The translations under genes were made by a program, and so were the position numbers. Below, piece by piece: positions 41,001-51,214 of a stretch of 64,000 nt of DNA (position 1 is the stretch's first letter; each line of letters starts with the position of its first letter). Origin of the DNA: Amanita rubescens (lineage: Eukaryota > Basidiomycota > Agaricomycetes > Agaricales > Amanitaceae); assembly GCA_015039365.1 (NCBI GenBank), contig WION01000096.1, positions 105,603-169,602 on the forward strand. Reading direction: 5' to 3'. Below the pieces are notes generated by a model. That model saw only the letters and a program-made list of their open reading frames with translations, was not told the origin of the DNA and searched no databases.

Positions 41001-41712
41001 TGAATGGGTGGATAGACTTGTGGAAGCGTGCAATCAGGCAAGGAGAGGATTGAGTAGAGCGGCAGAAAACATGCGGAAGCAATATGACAAAAAGAAACAA
41101 CCGACAAGAAACTACCAAAAAGGCAATAAGGTCTACATCAGTGCCCAAAATCTTCCCTCTTTACGAACGACGAAAAAACTAGAAGGAAGATTTGTGGGAC
41201 CGTATGAAGTGATAGTCATAGAAAAAGTAGGATTGGCAGCTTATCAAATTCAGATACCAGTGGCATGGAAAATATACAATGTATTCAACGAAGCATTGTT
41301 AAAACCCCATGTACCTGCAAAATTCCCGAGACAGAAGACGCAAGAGATAGAATGGGATAAGAGAAAAGAGGAGGATCATACAAAGAAAGATGAGGAGTTT
41401 GAGGTGGAGGAAGTGATAGACAGTAGACATAGGATGCAGAAAGGAAAGTGTACGGGGAGATTGGAGTATCTAGTCAAATGGAAGGGGTATCCGAATGAAG
41501 AAGCGACGTGGGAACCTGCCGACAATCTGGAAAACACACATCGCAAGGTACAACAATTTCATAAGAAGAAACCAAGTGTGCCTCGACCCTTGGCTATGCC
41601 CGCCAAGTTCTTCCAGAGATATCAGAATTATACAGAACCCATAGTCTCAAAGAAATTATTCAGATGGGAGGATGGAAAGTTTGACAAAGGTTCACCTGAA
41701 GAACATGAATAA
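38091..41712 (+). pseudogene. pol of element C, interrupted
   Basis: The frame encodes protease (DSGCTGSCINEKFV), reverse transcriptase (LRPVQDYRKLNEMTIKNRYP; catalytic YMDDI), RNase H (TDVSDFAMGAVLSQQ), an HHCC region (CRMCQTVKP) and an integrase core (MILVDMIGPLPKS, HPQTDGQTERVNQE). A C-terminal chromodomain reads LEYLVKWKGYPNEEATWEP. TGA stops occur at 38199, 38220, 39424, 39664, 40435, 40477 and 40897, most at positions where related elements have arginine. The protease part is in a different frame from the rest because of the run of ten Gs at 38274-38283. The segment 37581-38090 between gag and protease is too degraded to interpret. Confidence 0.88.
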
Positions 41713-41785
41713 GAAATGGGCAGAATGGAAGTACATGAGGGAACAAGCGGAGGACGAAGATGATGATTCTCGGGACGAGAATCTT

Positions 41786-41795
41786 AAAGAGGGGG
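41786..41795 (+). other. Polypurine tract of element C
   Basis: AAAGAGGGGG lies three bases before the 3' LTR. Confidence 0.65.
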
Positions 41796-41798
41796 TGA

Positions 41799-42044
41799 TG
41801 TAACGACTATTATTTCTTTTCTTTTTATTTTCTTTTATTTACAGAAAGTTCCCATGCTTATGTAAGAATTCTGCGGAATAGGGACGTGGGAAGAATGAGT
41901 CAGAGTATATATACCATACCTTGCCTATGTGTTCGTTAGCCTTACAATTGTTTCTGTCATCCATAGACTCAATCTAGTCTCACTGTTTCATTGCAATTCC
42001 ATTCTCAAGTGTCTTAGTGATTGTGTCTGGATAACCTCCTAACA
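41799..42044 (+). repeat. 3' LTR of element C
   Basis: 246 bp, lacking the 3-bp GAA of the 5' LTR near 27662. It is flanked by the target duplication GTGAG. Confidence 0.9.
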
Positions 42045-42276
42045 GTGAGGGTCAGCAACACTGGGCTTCATTCTCTCTTTGGTGATCTCTTTGGCAATCT
42101 CTTTGGCAATGTTTGGCAGTCTCCTGGCATCATCAAAAATGGTTTTATGTGGCTCATCTGAGTGCAGCTGGGTGTGCGAGGGTGTGAGAAGGTGAGGGTT
42201 AGGAACATATTGATATTTATGAAGTTTTGTAGTTTTGAATTGTTGTATGGGAGACATAGGGACATAGAAACTAATG
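42045..42276. repeat. R195 repeat, right half of the copy split by element C
   Basis: Continues the repeat begun at 27265-27474 (CTTCATTCTCTCTTTGGTGA, TTTGGCAGTCTCCTGGCATC and following), ending in unique sequence by about 42230. Confidence 0.65.
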
Positions 42277-42400
42277 TAAGGACTGGTCTTAAGGGGTCCG
42301 GTTCTGGTCTTTTTGATATCAGGGACACCCTGAGACTGGTCCAGTTTTGGTCTTTCCAAAAAAGGAAAAAAAACCGGACCAGACCGGACCTTGAATCACT
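42277..42400. mobile_element. hAT-like relic
   Basis: GGACTGGTCTTAAG...GGTCCGG sequence closely resembles the relic at 25705-25863, including the TTTTGATATCAGGGACAC stretch. It ends in GGACCTTGAATCACTA, a degraded terminus. Confidence 0.5.
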
Positions 42401-43012
42401 AATCCAGAATGTGCCATTTTATAACACAGTGGAATACCATTTCCAGAGATTTCTTGAGCAAGTTTATCTTTTACAGAAGCAAGATAGGCTCCCACAACAC
42501 CTGTGGCAGGCAAGTCATCATTATGAAACCCAAAATCATCATCAACCATCAAAGTCATTAACACTCTCAAAAATACATATCATCCCATTCATTATCAGAC
42601 TCTGAACCAAGAAGAGTATCTGAATTGACTGAATTGAGGAATGTGGATGGCTGTTCAAAGTTGAGATCATCAATCATGTCAGTCATGTTACCAGTTGCAT
42701 CAATGTTCTGCTCAGACAGAACATTTCTTTGGGGGCTAAATATGAAAGATTGTACAGAGTGAAAATTGAGAAGATAAGCTGAGACTTACCCTGGAATCCT
42801 GTCTGCAATATACTCCAATTAATATAAGAATATAAGAAGCATTTGGGTCAATTCTTACCTGTGTTCAATGTGCTAGATCTTACAGATGGCACAGATGGCC
42901 CAGCAGATGCATTATCAGTGGATTGTGCTGGTTTCCTGCCAGAATTGGCCCTAGAGCCTCCAGCAGAATGTCCTGGCATATTCTTACTCTCAATGGGCCT
43001 TCCAGGTGCCAT
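42401..43012 (-). pseudogene. Broken intron-containing gene with AT-hook-like start
   Basis: From ATG 43012 the frame encodes MAPGRPIESKNMPGHSAGGS followed by a Ser/Ala/Pro-rich stretch. Canonical introns (GTAAGA...GCAG and GTAAGT...TTTAG) join it to a tiny exon (GRIP-like) and then to a segment (SEQNIDATGNMTDMIDDLNF and on) that reaches a TGA near 42578. Beyond it, coding-like sequence resumes in other frames (DDDFGFHNDDLPATGVVGAY, then LAQEISGNGIPLCYKMAHSG) until the hAT-like relic at 42400. The GRP start resembles an AT-hook, and similar N-termini precede transposon-associated proteins in mushroom genomes (general knowledge; inference). At least two frameshifts and the truncation argue for a pseudogene. 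Confidence 0.4.
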
Positions 43013-43828
43013 TGTGATGGTTATAGACAGTGCACAGGGGAGGGGCATGAAGAAACAGTTGGAATTGATCAAGACTCATCAGGAAAATGGCTGAAAATGG
43101 ATAAGGCTATATAAAGCTTTATAACAACTAAAAAATCTATAATATATACAACTCTGATATATGGATTGACAATGTTATATAAAGGACGGTAGGGTTGGTA
43201 GATTTCACAAGGTAGCCCAGAATTGACACTTTCACAAGTATGGGACTATCTTGTAAAAAGATACAATATAATGAGCAGGAGTAATAACTATGACAATTCT
43301 GGGCAATTATCTGTAAGATTTAGCAAAAGCTACCAGATGTCTCAGAGTAGATAAGACACAGTAGCAATGGCAGATTACATCAGAGATGTCAGAGTGTGAT
43401 CAAAGGATACTGCTAGTTACAACTTCAAAGCAGTGTAAGGGTGACATACATAGGTCAAAATGATAGAGGACAAAGCTTTGGTGAGTGTGTGAAATACCTT
43501 CTATATTAGGTTCTTATGTCTGAATATGGAAGGAGAACTTATGTCTGAATGGAGCAACTACTAAATATGGAGGGTGCACTTATGTCTAAAAGGAGAAGGG
43601 CACTTATGTCCATTTTTGGACATAAGGGTGGTCCAGACATGGCACTTGAGCCAAATAAGGCACCCCCCTACTTTTAGGACTTATGGCATTGTATTTGAAA
43701 TAAGTCCAATAAGTAACATCAGAATTTCCCTGATGTTGTGCCATTTCCTGACTTGTATGAAGGGGGAACTGCATTTTTCCAAGATTTTCTACACTAGGAA
43801 AAAGAAAAAAGGTGAAAAAGATAACTAA
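43013..43828. other. No gene recognised
   Basis: AT-rich sequence containing repeated ACTTATGTC-type phrases around 43505-43610. It marks the edge between the repeat-rich block and the gene-dense block. Confidence 0.4.
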
Positions 43829-45242
43829 CTAGCCTATAGTCTTGGGTTGCATTTGTCTTCTCATTTGTTCAAGTCGTCTGTGTGGTGAATCATTGTTCCA
43901 AAAACCTTCAAGCTTGGCTGACAACATTGGTAGCCCTTCCTGTTCAATCACAAAAGATGCTGATACAGAAGCATATAGGGTTGCTATAGTATACATAAGT
44001 ATGTATAATTAACATTTAGTACTATTGGTTACAATTACCTTCAACAATGTTTCCAGTTAAGTGAAGACCTGCAGCAAGGCCACCCAAAAAGCTGTTTCCA
44101 GCCCCTAGAATGACCATAGTCACTATACATCTGCAAACATTACATTGTCATACAAACCTGTAACATCAACAATCTTGTCTTGGTCCTCAGGGGTCCAGAA
44201 TGCATTGATCCATTGCCCATCTGCCTTCTGATTCTTGATATATGCACCCATTGCACCACTCCTGATTATTATCCAGCCAGAACCTCTACCTATGTTATAT
44301 GCAAGAAACCTATCAGCTGCAGTCTCAATAGTTTGCCTCTGTGGTGGAAGTGGAAGGGACAATAGAGATAATGCTTCTTCAGCATTAGGGCTAGGAAGAA
44401 CAATCAATTCAAATGTTTTCATTTACCAGTTACCTCTACACGGGCCTACCTGAACAGGGAGATGTCTGGAAGGACATGGGTTAGAGCTGGAAGTTCACTG
44501 GGAATACACCTATCCTATTCAAAAGAGTTGATATCACTTCCCTTCGTTAAATGCAGAAATACATACAGGTATCGGCTCATAAATAGTAACTGGGTTCCAG
44601 TTCCCTATTTCATGAACTTGTGTCATGATGACTGCTGCACGGAGAGGTGAACAAACAAAATGTAACATCCTCGGCCGTGATAACCTTGTCTCGTAAAGAT
44701 CACCAGGTGTTATACGCACCCTCGGCGTTAGATATTGGAATCTGGACGACATTAGGGTGGTAGGCAACTGCAGGCCAACTGCACTGACCCTCTGTGCTCA
44801 CCTCGATATGAATTTAGTGCACGGGTGGTCAAGCCGTCATCCCGATCTCTGAAAACCCACATCTGCTCCCCGTAATTCATGAGCGCAGCATAGACGTCCT
44901 CCGGGAAATCGCGTCCTCTGTCGATTATCATACCCAACTGGTCTGCTGGTAGCCTATACAGTACAAAGGATATGGTCAATTCCATCGCATTTGAGTTTAA
45001 AGGTCCTGATCCACCATATACGAGCACCAATTGTTGCATATGTCCCCCCACCGCCAATCTGTAAAACATCCACGATCCATCAGGCAGAGTCCCCGAAGAA
45101 GTTAATACTACCAGCTACTTCCCTGCGGAGCAACACTCTTTTCAGTGGCATTTCCACCCTCGTCCATGAATAAGAACTCGTCGATGATGAACATTCCTAG
45201 GGTGACGAAAAGCGGCGGACTTCCAGTGCCAGAGTGAGTCAT
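43829..45242 (-). CDS. MAK32-like PfkB-family kinase
   Basis: An eight-exon model (45242-45123, 45058-45015, 44953-44789, 44741-44567, 44514-44450, 44390-44158, 44104-44039, 43983-43829) gives one continuous frame. Landmarks in order: MTHSGTGSPPLFVTLGMFII, IGGGGTYA, RGEHRGFQYLTPR, PIPDRCIPSELPALTHVLPD, SPNAEEALSLLSLP, the PfkB ATP/substrate signature VDVTGAGNSFLGG, and a C-terminal SASFVIEQEGLP. The signature and the SPNAEEA motif match the fungal Mak32 group, named for maintenance of the L-A dsRNA virus in yeast; the substrate is unknown. All splice sites are GT-AG except the donor of intron 1. That donor reads CAG|GGAAGT, where a consensus GTAAGT would be expected, so this allele may be mis-spliced. 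It lies at the border of the transposon block, tail to head with the LLP-like gene. Confidence 0.85.
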
Positions 45243-45349
45243 CGCGATGTGATTAAGGAGCAATATGCGTGTGACAGTCTCAACAGCTGTATGAGATACT
45301 AGTAGGAGATGACAAGATATATAGCAAGCATGGTCTGTCCATCGTCTGC

Positions 45350-45960
45350 TCAATGCCTCTTCCTTCTACTCCTCACCTCCCAGGTTGTCCCCGTCCGGGC
45401 CCGTCGTGCCGGCATCCCTTTTGACTTTCGCCATTCTTCGCGACGGGAATTTCGCGGTCCGTGTGTCGACACTTTAGGTAGATGTGGAGTATTAATGGGT
45501 ATCAAATCTGCTAAGATCCGATTAGCAATGCGAGGAAGCTGCGTTGCATCAACACCCGACCTGTCTGCATTTCCTCTTCACCGGGATTTCCGGCTGGAAG
45601 AAAAACGTCAACAATATTGCCAAGAATCGGATAATACGAAGGCCGGGCGATGGAATCCGCAAGAATAAATTAGTGAAGATCTGAGTAACCAATCCTCAGA
45701 TAACAACACAAGAGCTCCGGCGTGATATCGCTAGAGTCCAGTAGAGCGAAGATAGGAGAGCAGAACAAACCTGCTACAGCGTCATCCTTCCCGGGTTCCT
45801 CAACTGGTATGTTATCTTTCCCTTTCTCCGACGAGATGACGCGTGCAAGTCTGTCATTTAGTTTCTGCAGACGAGCCGCTTCAGCAGCCGCGTATACGCC
45901 TGTCTCTCGCTTTTTTGCCCTGTAGGCTCGCTTGACTTTGGACCTAGTAGACTTTGCCAT
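45350..45960 (-). CDS. LLP-homolog / DUF2423-type nucleolar protein
   Basis: The first exon starts at ATG 45960 with MAKSTRSKVKRAYRAKKRET, followed by GVYAAAEAARLQKLN, the signature of a small basic family conserved from fungi to animals (yeast YBL028C, animal LLPH) and linked to ribosome biogenesis. The frame continues through IFALLDSSDITPELL. An intron follows, and the last exon encodes the family's C-terminal VSTHGPRNSRREEWRKSKGM and a basic tail ending at TGA 45350-45352. The exact limits of the intron(s) between about 45690 and 45500 are uncertain. The gene is divergent from DPH1, with 86 bp between start codons, so the two probably share a promoter. Confidence 0.8.
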
Positions 45961-46046
45961 GATAGTTGTGGTTGAGTCAAAAAACGTCCTAAATTATGTA
46001 ATTGTAGATGTACCAAAGATATGTACATACCAAGTCCCAATTACTT
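45961..46046. promoter_or_regulatory. Short divergent promoter between the LLP-like gene and DPH1
   Basis: Only 86 bp separate the two start codons. No clear TATA box is visible. Co-expression of two translation-related genes would be natural, but that is inference. Confidence 0.45.
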
Positions 46047-47735
46047 ATGTTCCAAACCTCTGCATCGAGGCCCCGCAAACGGTTCGTGGGCAGCACTTCA
46101 TTGGATACACTTCAATCCGGGACTCGTGCGACACTCGGAACCCAGATACCTGACGATATTTTGCACGACGAGAACCTCAATGCATCCATCGGGCAATTGC
46201 CATCAAATTACTCCTTCGAAGTACACAAGACCATCCATCATATCCGAAAGAACGGTGCAACCACGGTAGGAATACAGATGCCAGAGGGTCTTCAAATGTT
46301 TGCTTGCACTATTGCAGATATAATTGAACAGTAGGCAAACATTGCGCCATTTGTCATTCTGCTGACGGATTCAGTACAGATTTACGAATGCCCTGACAAT
46401 TATTCTTGGAGATGTTACATACGGTGCATGCTGCGTAGACGATTATACTGCCCTTTCCCTGGGTTGTGATATGTTGGTTCACTATGGCCACAGTTGTCTC
46501 GGTATGCTAAATGGTACCTACCTTGTTTTCGCTCTGATCCACAACTGCTATCTTGCAGTCCCGATAGACCAGACACGCATCAAGACCCTCTACGTATTTG
46601 TGGAGATTTCTATAGACTCTGTTCATCTGGAACAGACCGTTAGATCCAATCTACCAAGCGATCGAGAGGCTTTCCGCGAACTGCTTCTCCGCAGTGATGA
46701 CGATGCACACCTTCCCGTTGGAAGTCAGCTCGATCATCTAAATATTGAAGATCCGGGGCAACGTGGTCCTTCACGTACATTAGAACGCACCAGATTGGCC
46801 TTGGTTTCTACAATACAGTTTGCGGCTGCCTTACAGCATTTGAAAGAAGGTCTTTCAGCCAATATCACCGTTTCAAACGATAAACCTGTTGGTTTATTGC
46901 CCCAGAACGTTCAAGGGACGCCGTCTGAACACCACCAGTTTTGGGCAGGGAATTACCAGGTAACAGTACCACGATCAAAGCCACTGTCTCCGGGAGAAGT
47001 CCTGGGATGTACAGCACCTCGACTAAGCAACGTGGACGCGATCTTGTATGCACTCCCGTTGTTAGATATGACGAAAACTAATTATTGCAAGATATATTGG
47101 GGACGGTCGTTTTCATCTAGAGTCGATCATGATAGCAAACCCGACAGTTCCTGCCTTTCGTTATGATCCATATGCAAAAAAGCTTACTCTGGAACGATAT
47201 AATCATCTGGAAATGCAGACAATGAGGAACGAAGCAGTAGAAAGCGCGAAAAAGGATATTCTGGCCTGCTCTCAACCTCCGGACAAAGATTCCCGACCAG
47301 CTTGGGGTGTCATTCTTGGTACGCTGGGACGTCAAGGAAATTTAAAGCAGCTTCAGGTACAAGATCTCTAACGATTTGACTACGACTGACGCTGTCCAGG
47401 CCATCACCAAATATTTCCAATCGACACGATCATCCGTTCCGTACATCCAGATACTACTGTCTGAAATATCACCTGCCAAACTATCACTATTCAACTCGTA
47501 TGTATCGGTATTTGTCCAGACGTCGTGCCCACGGCTGTCTATTGATTGGGGATATGCATTCGACCGACCCCTATTGAGCCCGTACGAAACGGCAGTAGCC
47601 GTCGGAGTTGCTAACGGGTGGATGGACGAACGTAAGAAGGAAATTGGAGAATATCCGATGGACTTTTACGCAGGAGGGAGTCCTTGGGCGACAGCCAGAT
47701 TAACTGGCAGCATTCCAGGGGACGTATCGTTATAG
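46047..47735 (+). CDS. DPH1: Diphthamide synthesis protein DPH1 (3-amino-3-carboxypropyltransferase subunit)
   Basis: The product is the Dph1 subunit of the Dph1-Dph2 iron-sulfur enzyme, which starts diphthamide synthesis by moving the 3-amino-3-carboxypropyl group of S-adenosylmethionine onto a histidine of translation elongation factor 2 in the cytosol. Five exons join with GT-AG introns (near 46332, 46502, 47046 and 47356). Motifs: [74 protein letters not shown] and [15 protein letters not shown]. The three cysteines expected to hold the 4Fe-4S cluster are in GACCVDD, GHSCL and TSCPRL. I chose ATG 46047 because the N-terminus [13 protein letters not shown] fits the family. An in-frame ATG at 46008 would add 13 residues. 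Length is as expected. Confidence 0.93.
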
Positions 47736-47825
47736 GACTCATGTATATATAATGACATTCTTGCACGTGGAAAACGCGTGGGACGCGACGGTGACGGAAC
47801 CGGCATTGCTTCGATCGAAACTTAC

Positions 47826-48338
47826 ATGGCAAGCGATGGTACGGAAAACGATGCACAAAATGCAAAGCCTATAAGGCTCAACATAGCAACACGCTTCTAT
47901 CTGGTGCCTTGCGCAGCATTTACGGTTGGGTCGGTGATTGGACTCGTGCGCGGGGGGCGAACGGCATCACTACGGTTTCTTGCGGAGAACGTGCACCGGG
48001 CTCCAACGACCGTGCAAGGATGGTATTTTTACAACAAGACTAAAAACTACAAAGTAATGCTTGGGGGGTTGAAGGGAGCAGCGTTGGAAGGAGGGCGACT
48101 TGGAGTTGTTGGGTTAGGATGGGTTGGGATGGAGTGGGTCGTGGAGCGAATGGGTTGGGGAGAGATGAAAGAGATCGGTGCAGCAATTGGGACGGGGGGA
48201 TTGTACAGTTTGGTTTACAGGGTTGGTTTAAAAACGACACGGCAAATGATCGTACTTGGGGCGGTGACTGGTGCGGCGTTGAAAGGACTCGAGTTGGCGC
48301 GCGGAGGGCTAGACGGACTGGGTCCCCCTATAGATTAA
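47826..48338 (+). CDS. Tim17/Tim22-family-like membrane protein (170 aa)
   Basis: A single-exon frame from ATG 47826 (MASDGTENDAQNAKPIRLNI) to TAA 48336-48338. The product has four glycine-rich hydrophobic segments, including VPCAAFTVGSVIGLVRGG, KGAALEGGRLGVVGLGWVG, and two later ones, TGGLYSLVYRVG and IVLGAVTGAALKGLELARGG. This pattern of short Gly-rich membrane spans resembles the Tim17/Tim22/Pmp24 group of mitochondrial or peroxisomal inner-membrane proteins. The conserved RFLAENVHRAPTTVQGWYFY segment occurs in fungal members of unknown function. It lies 90 bp after DPH1 and 45 bp before SCH9 on the same strand. The precise function is unknown, and assignment to the family is by pattern. 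Confidence 0.7.
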   Translation: MASDGTENDAQNAKPIRLNIATRFYLVPCAAFTVGSVIGLVRGGRTASLRFLAENVHRAPTTVQGWYFYNKTKNYKVMLGGLKGAALEGGRLGVVGLGWVGMEWVVERMGWGEMKEIGAAIGTGGLYSLVYRVGLKTTRQMIVLGAVTGAALKGLELARGGLDGLGPPID

Positions 48339-48383
48339 AAAGAATGTATAGTTGCTCCACACTTCATCTTCTCCTCTTCCGCC

Positions 48384-50894
48384 ATGCTCAGATTCTGGCC
48401 TTCGACGCCTTCAGAACAGCTCACCCCAAAGGCCCGCACAGACCGCAACCCGTTCGACGCCGTGCCCTCGCCCACCGCATCAGGCCAAGCGGATCTCACG
48501 CCCTTGCTATCTACACAACTTTCTCTTCATGCTCCAGAGTTTAAGATGCAACAACCACCCCCCGGTCGTAAAGAGCCATCCAGTTCATCCATGTCTTCTA
48601 TCTCTTCATCATCTACCTCTCCACCTCACACTAGCACTTCCAAGGGTCAGATCCACGTAAAGCTCATTCAGGCTCGCAGTCTCAATGTCCGCTCAATTCA
48701 CGCTCGACCCTATGTTGTCGTCCAATTTGAGCAAAACGAGTTTGTCAGTCGAGACCCTACCGACGAAACCGATAAGGAGGTCAAGGGCGTCGCCACCACT
48801 CTCTCTCGCATCAACTCAAGCAACTCCATCGCCACCCTAGCACCCAAGCTCACTGACAAACAGAGGGCTAAATCTGCCAACTCCTCGCCTTCGTCATCCA
48901 TATCGTCCAAATCATCAGGGATCGCCAACGGTTTTTTTGGTCGACTTTCACCTCACAATCCAGTTTGGAAACACCAGGTGTCCTTGTATGCTCTCCGTGG
49001 TCCTTGTCTTTACAATCGGCTGACCAATGTCGTTAATCTAGCGATGTCACCTCTGAAGATTCTCTCATCACCTTCACCGTCTATGATCGATCAGTTTCCG
49101 ACCTTGGTTTTCTGGGTACTCTTCAAATCAAACCTGCGTTAGCACATGATCACACCGTTGACCAGTGGTACAAGTAAGCCGTTTTTCTCTTGTTAGATTC
49201 CATCTTCCCGATCACCTTGATCACTTGGCATTATCTGTTGGATCATCATAACTCAAGTTGCTTGATTTTACAGACTTTTATCGCTAGAAAATGAGCCTGT
49301 TACCGGAGAGATGCGTGTTCAGATAACTTTTGAGCAATATAAGGCACGGTTATCATCATTATTTTTACCCAGAATGAAGCTTATCAGGGATTGCTCAGGT
49401 TAAACGAGCATTAACTCCACGAGATTTTGAGTTTCTGAAACTCATCGGTCGTGGCACGTTTGGCAAAGTATTCCAGGTTCGCAAAAAGGACACGAAGCGG
49501 ATATTTGCCATGAAAGTCCTCTCAAAAAAGGAGATCGTTGCGAAGAAAGAGATAGCTCACACCATCGGAGAGCGCAAAATTTTGCAGTGCTCTCTGGAAT
49601 CTCCTTTTTTAGTGGGCTTGAAATTCAGCTTCCAAACAGATACCGACTTATACCTTGTGACCGACTTCAAAAGCGGGGGCGAATTGTTCTGGCATTTGCA
49701 GCGTGAAACTCGCTTTAGTGAAGAGAGGGCGCGGTTCTATATTGCAGAACTTATACTTGCTCTGGAACATTTACACAAATACAACATCGTCTATAGGTAA
49801 GTATGTCGTCTAAGCAAGTTTACCTTTAAATTTGAACATCTTGTTCAGGGATTTAAAACCGGAAAATATCCTGCTGGACGCAACAGGTCACGTTGCATTA
49901 TGCGATTTTGGACTCTCTAAAGCGGATTTGCGCCCTGACGAACTCACCACCACATTCTGTGGCACAACCGAATACCTTGCGCCTGAAATTCTATTAGATG
50001 AGCAGGGATACTCTAAAATTGTTGACTTCTGGTCCCTTGGTGTGCTTCTCTTTGAAATGTGTTGCGGTTGGAGTCCGTTTTATGCGGAGGACACGCAACA
50101 AATGTATAAAAACATTTGTTTTGGCAAAATCCGCTTCCCTAAAGGCGTAATCTGTGAAGATGGGAAACAATTTGTCAAAGGGGTGCGAGCGAATATTCCC
50201 TTCTACCACGCTCCTTGATTAAGATTATTATTTCCAGCTCTTGAATCGCAATCCCAAGCACCGTCTTGGTGCGCAGCGTGATGCGGAGGAACTCAAAGTT
50301 CACCCATTTTTCAAAACCATCGATTGGAAGGCCCTTTACCTGAAACAAGTAACACCGCCGTTCAAGCCTGTCGTCGAATCAGACGAGTCAACGAATAATT
50401 TTGATCCCGAATTCACATCAGCCGACATAGAATCGGATATTGCCAATATGGATCTGGACGAAGAAGATCCTTCAGAGGATTGGGTATCGCAATCGATCGC
50501 CGCCCCCAGTGGATTTGTTCACACCCCTAACGGGCCTCTGGGTAGCGAACGGCGGTTTTCCAAAGCTAGCGGTAATGGGAACACCTCAAATGGGAACTCC
50601 AACGGACGAGGAATACAGATCAAGCGCAAGAAACGGAAGGATGCCGCGGGTAGTCCACTAACGAATAGCGTTCAAGAAAAATTCAAAGGTTTTACTTTCT
50701 CAGGAGGTGACAGCATTGTACCGCCATCCGCCTTACAAGCGAGAAAGAAGGCCGACGAGGAGAACGCGGTGGACGATGAAGAGGCACCAGAGGTGACAAC
50801 AGAAGACGAGTTCGAAGATACTGGTCGATCCGCAGGCAGATACGCAAATATGCGTCGTAAAGGTCTCGGTTTCAGCACTCTGGACGATTGTTAA
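48384..50894 (+). CDS. SCH9: SCH9-type AGC protein kinase
   Basis: A serine/threonine kinase downstream of TORC1 that controls growth, ribosome synthesis and nutrient response in fungi. The N-terminal region is Ser/Pro rich and is followed by a C2-like domain (GQIHVKLIQARSLNVRSIHA; VVVQFEQNEFVSRDPTDETD). The kinase domain has the Gly loop GRGTFGKVF, catalytic Lys in FAMKVLSKKE, YRDLKPENILLD, DFG, activation loop TFCGTTEYLAPE and DFWSLGVLLFEM. The C-terminal extension carries the turn-motif area FDPEFTS and a hydrophobic motif FKGFTF (50681-50698), the expected TORC1 target. About six exons: 48384-48985, 49042-49173, 49274 to about 49348, about 49399-49797, about 49849-50177 and about 50236-50894. 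The third intron appears to use a GC donor (AAG|GCACGG). The start ATG 48384 is well placed. Confidence 0.92.
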
Positions 50895-51214
50895 AGTGTA
50901 AAGTTGGGCTTTTAAGGGTAATTGGTTCTTTTGTCTTCTGGGATTGATATCAGGCTTGGGCTTTTTTTTCTCGTTCTGTCACACCATATATATGCATCCA
51001 TATCTTACACCAGACATGCCCATTCATATAATCACGCACACGGACGTTCTTTTTGCGACGATCTATTATACGTTGTGGTCGGAACAGCTGGTTTAATGAG
51101 ATTCTTCTGGGATCTATCGCGATGAAAAACTATATTAAGTAATTATACAACAAGGTGGCTCGAAAACAACTATCCCAGCGCAATGCAAGAGAAACCCCCA
51201 GCTCGATAACGTCG
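50895..51214. other. Convergent intergenic region
   Basis: 320 bp between the stop codons of SCH9 and the convergent Aim32-type gene. It is T-rich on the SCH9 side, as expected for a 3' untranslated region. No other feature was found. Confidence 0.4.

Larger units (their letters stand above)
27475..42044 (+). mobile_element. Full-length Ty3/gypsy chromovirus, decayed, with element D inside (element C)
   Basis: The LTRs at 27475-27723 and 41799-42044 begin TGTAA(T/C)GAC and end CCTCCTAACA. The 5-bp target duplication GTGAG lies at 27470-27474 and 42045-42049. Removing the nested element D and its duplication leaves an element of about 6.4 kb with the order 5' LTR, primer site, gag, protease, reverse transcriptase, RNase H, integrase, chromodomain, polypurine tract, 3' LTR. 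Coding frames carry ten in-frame stops, all TGA, and one frame break at a run of ten Gs (38274-38283). The LTRs differ by eleven transitions, ten of which fall at former CpG sites, plus one 3-bp indel. Confidence 0.93.

Noticed and set aside
45309..45668. A 119-codon plus-strand frame
   Set aside because: It is antisense to the last exon of the LLP-like gene, whose family signature VSTHGPRNSRREEW lies on the minus strand.
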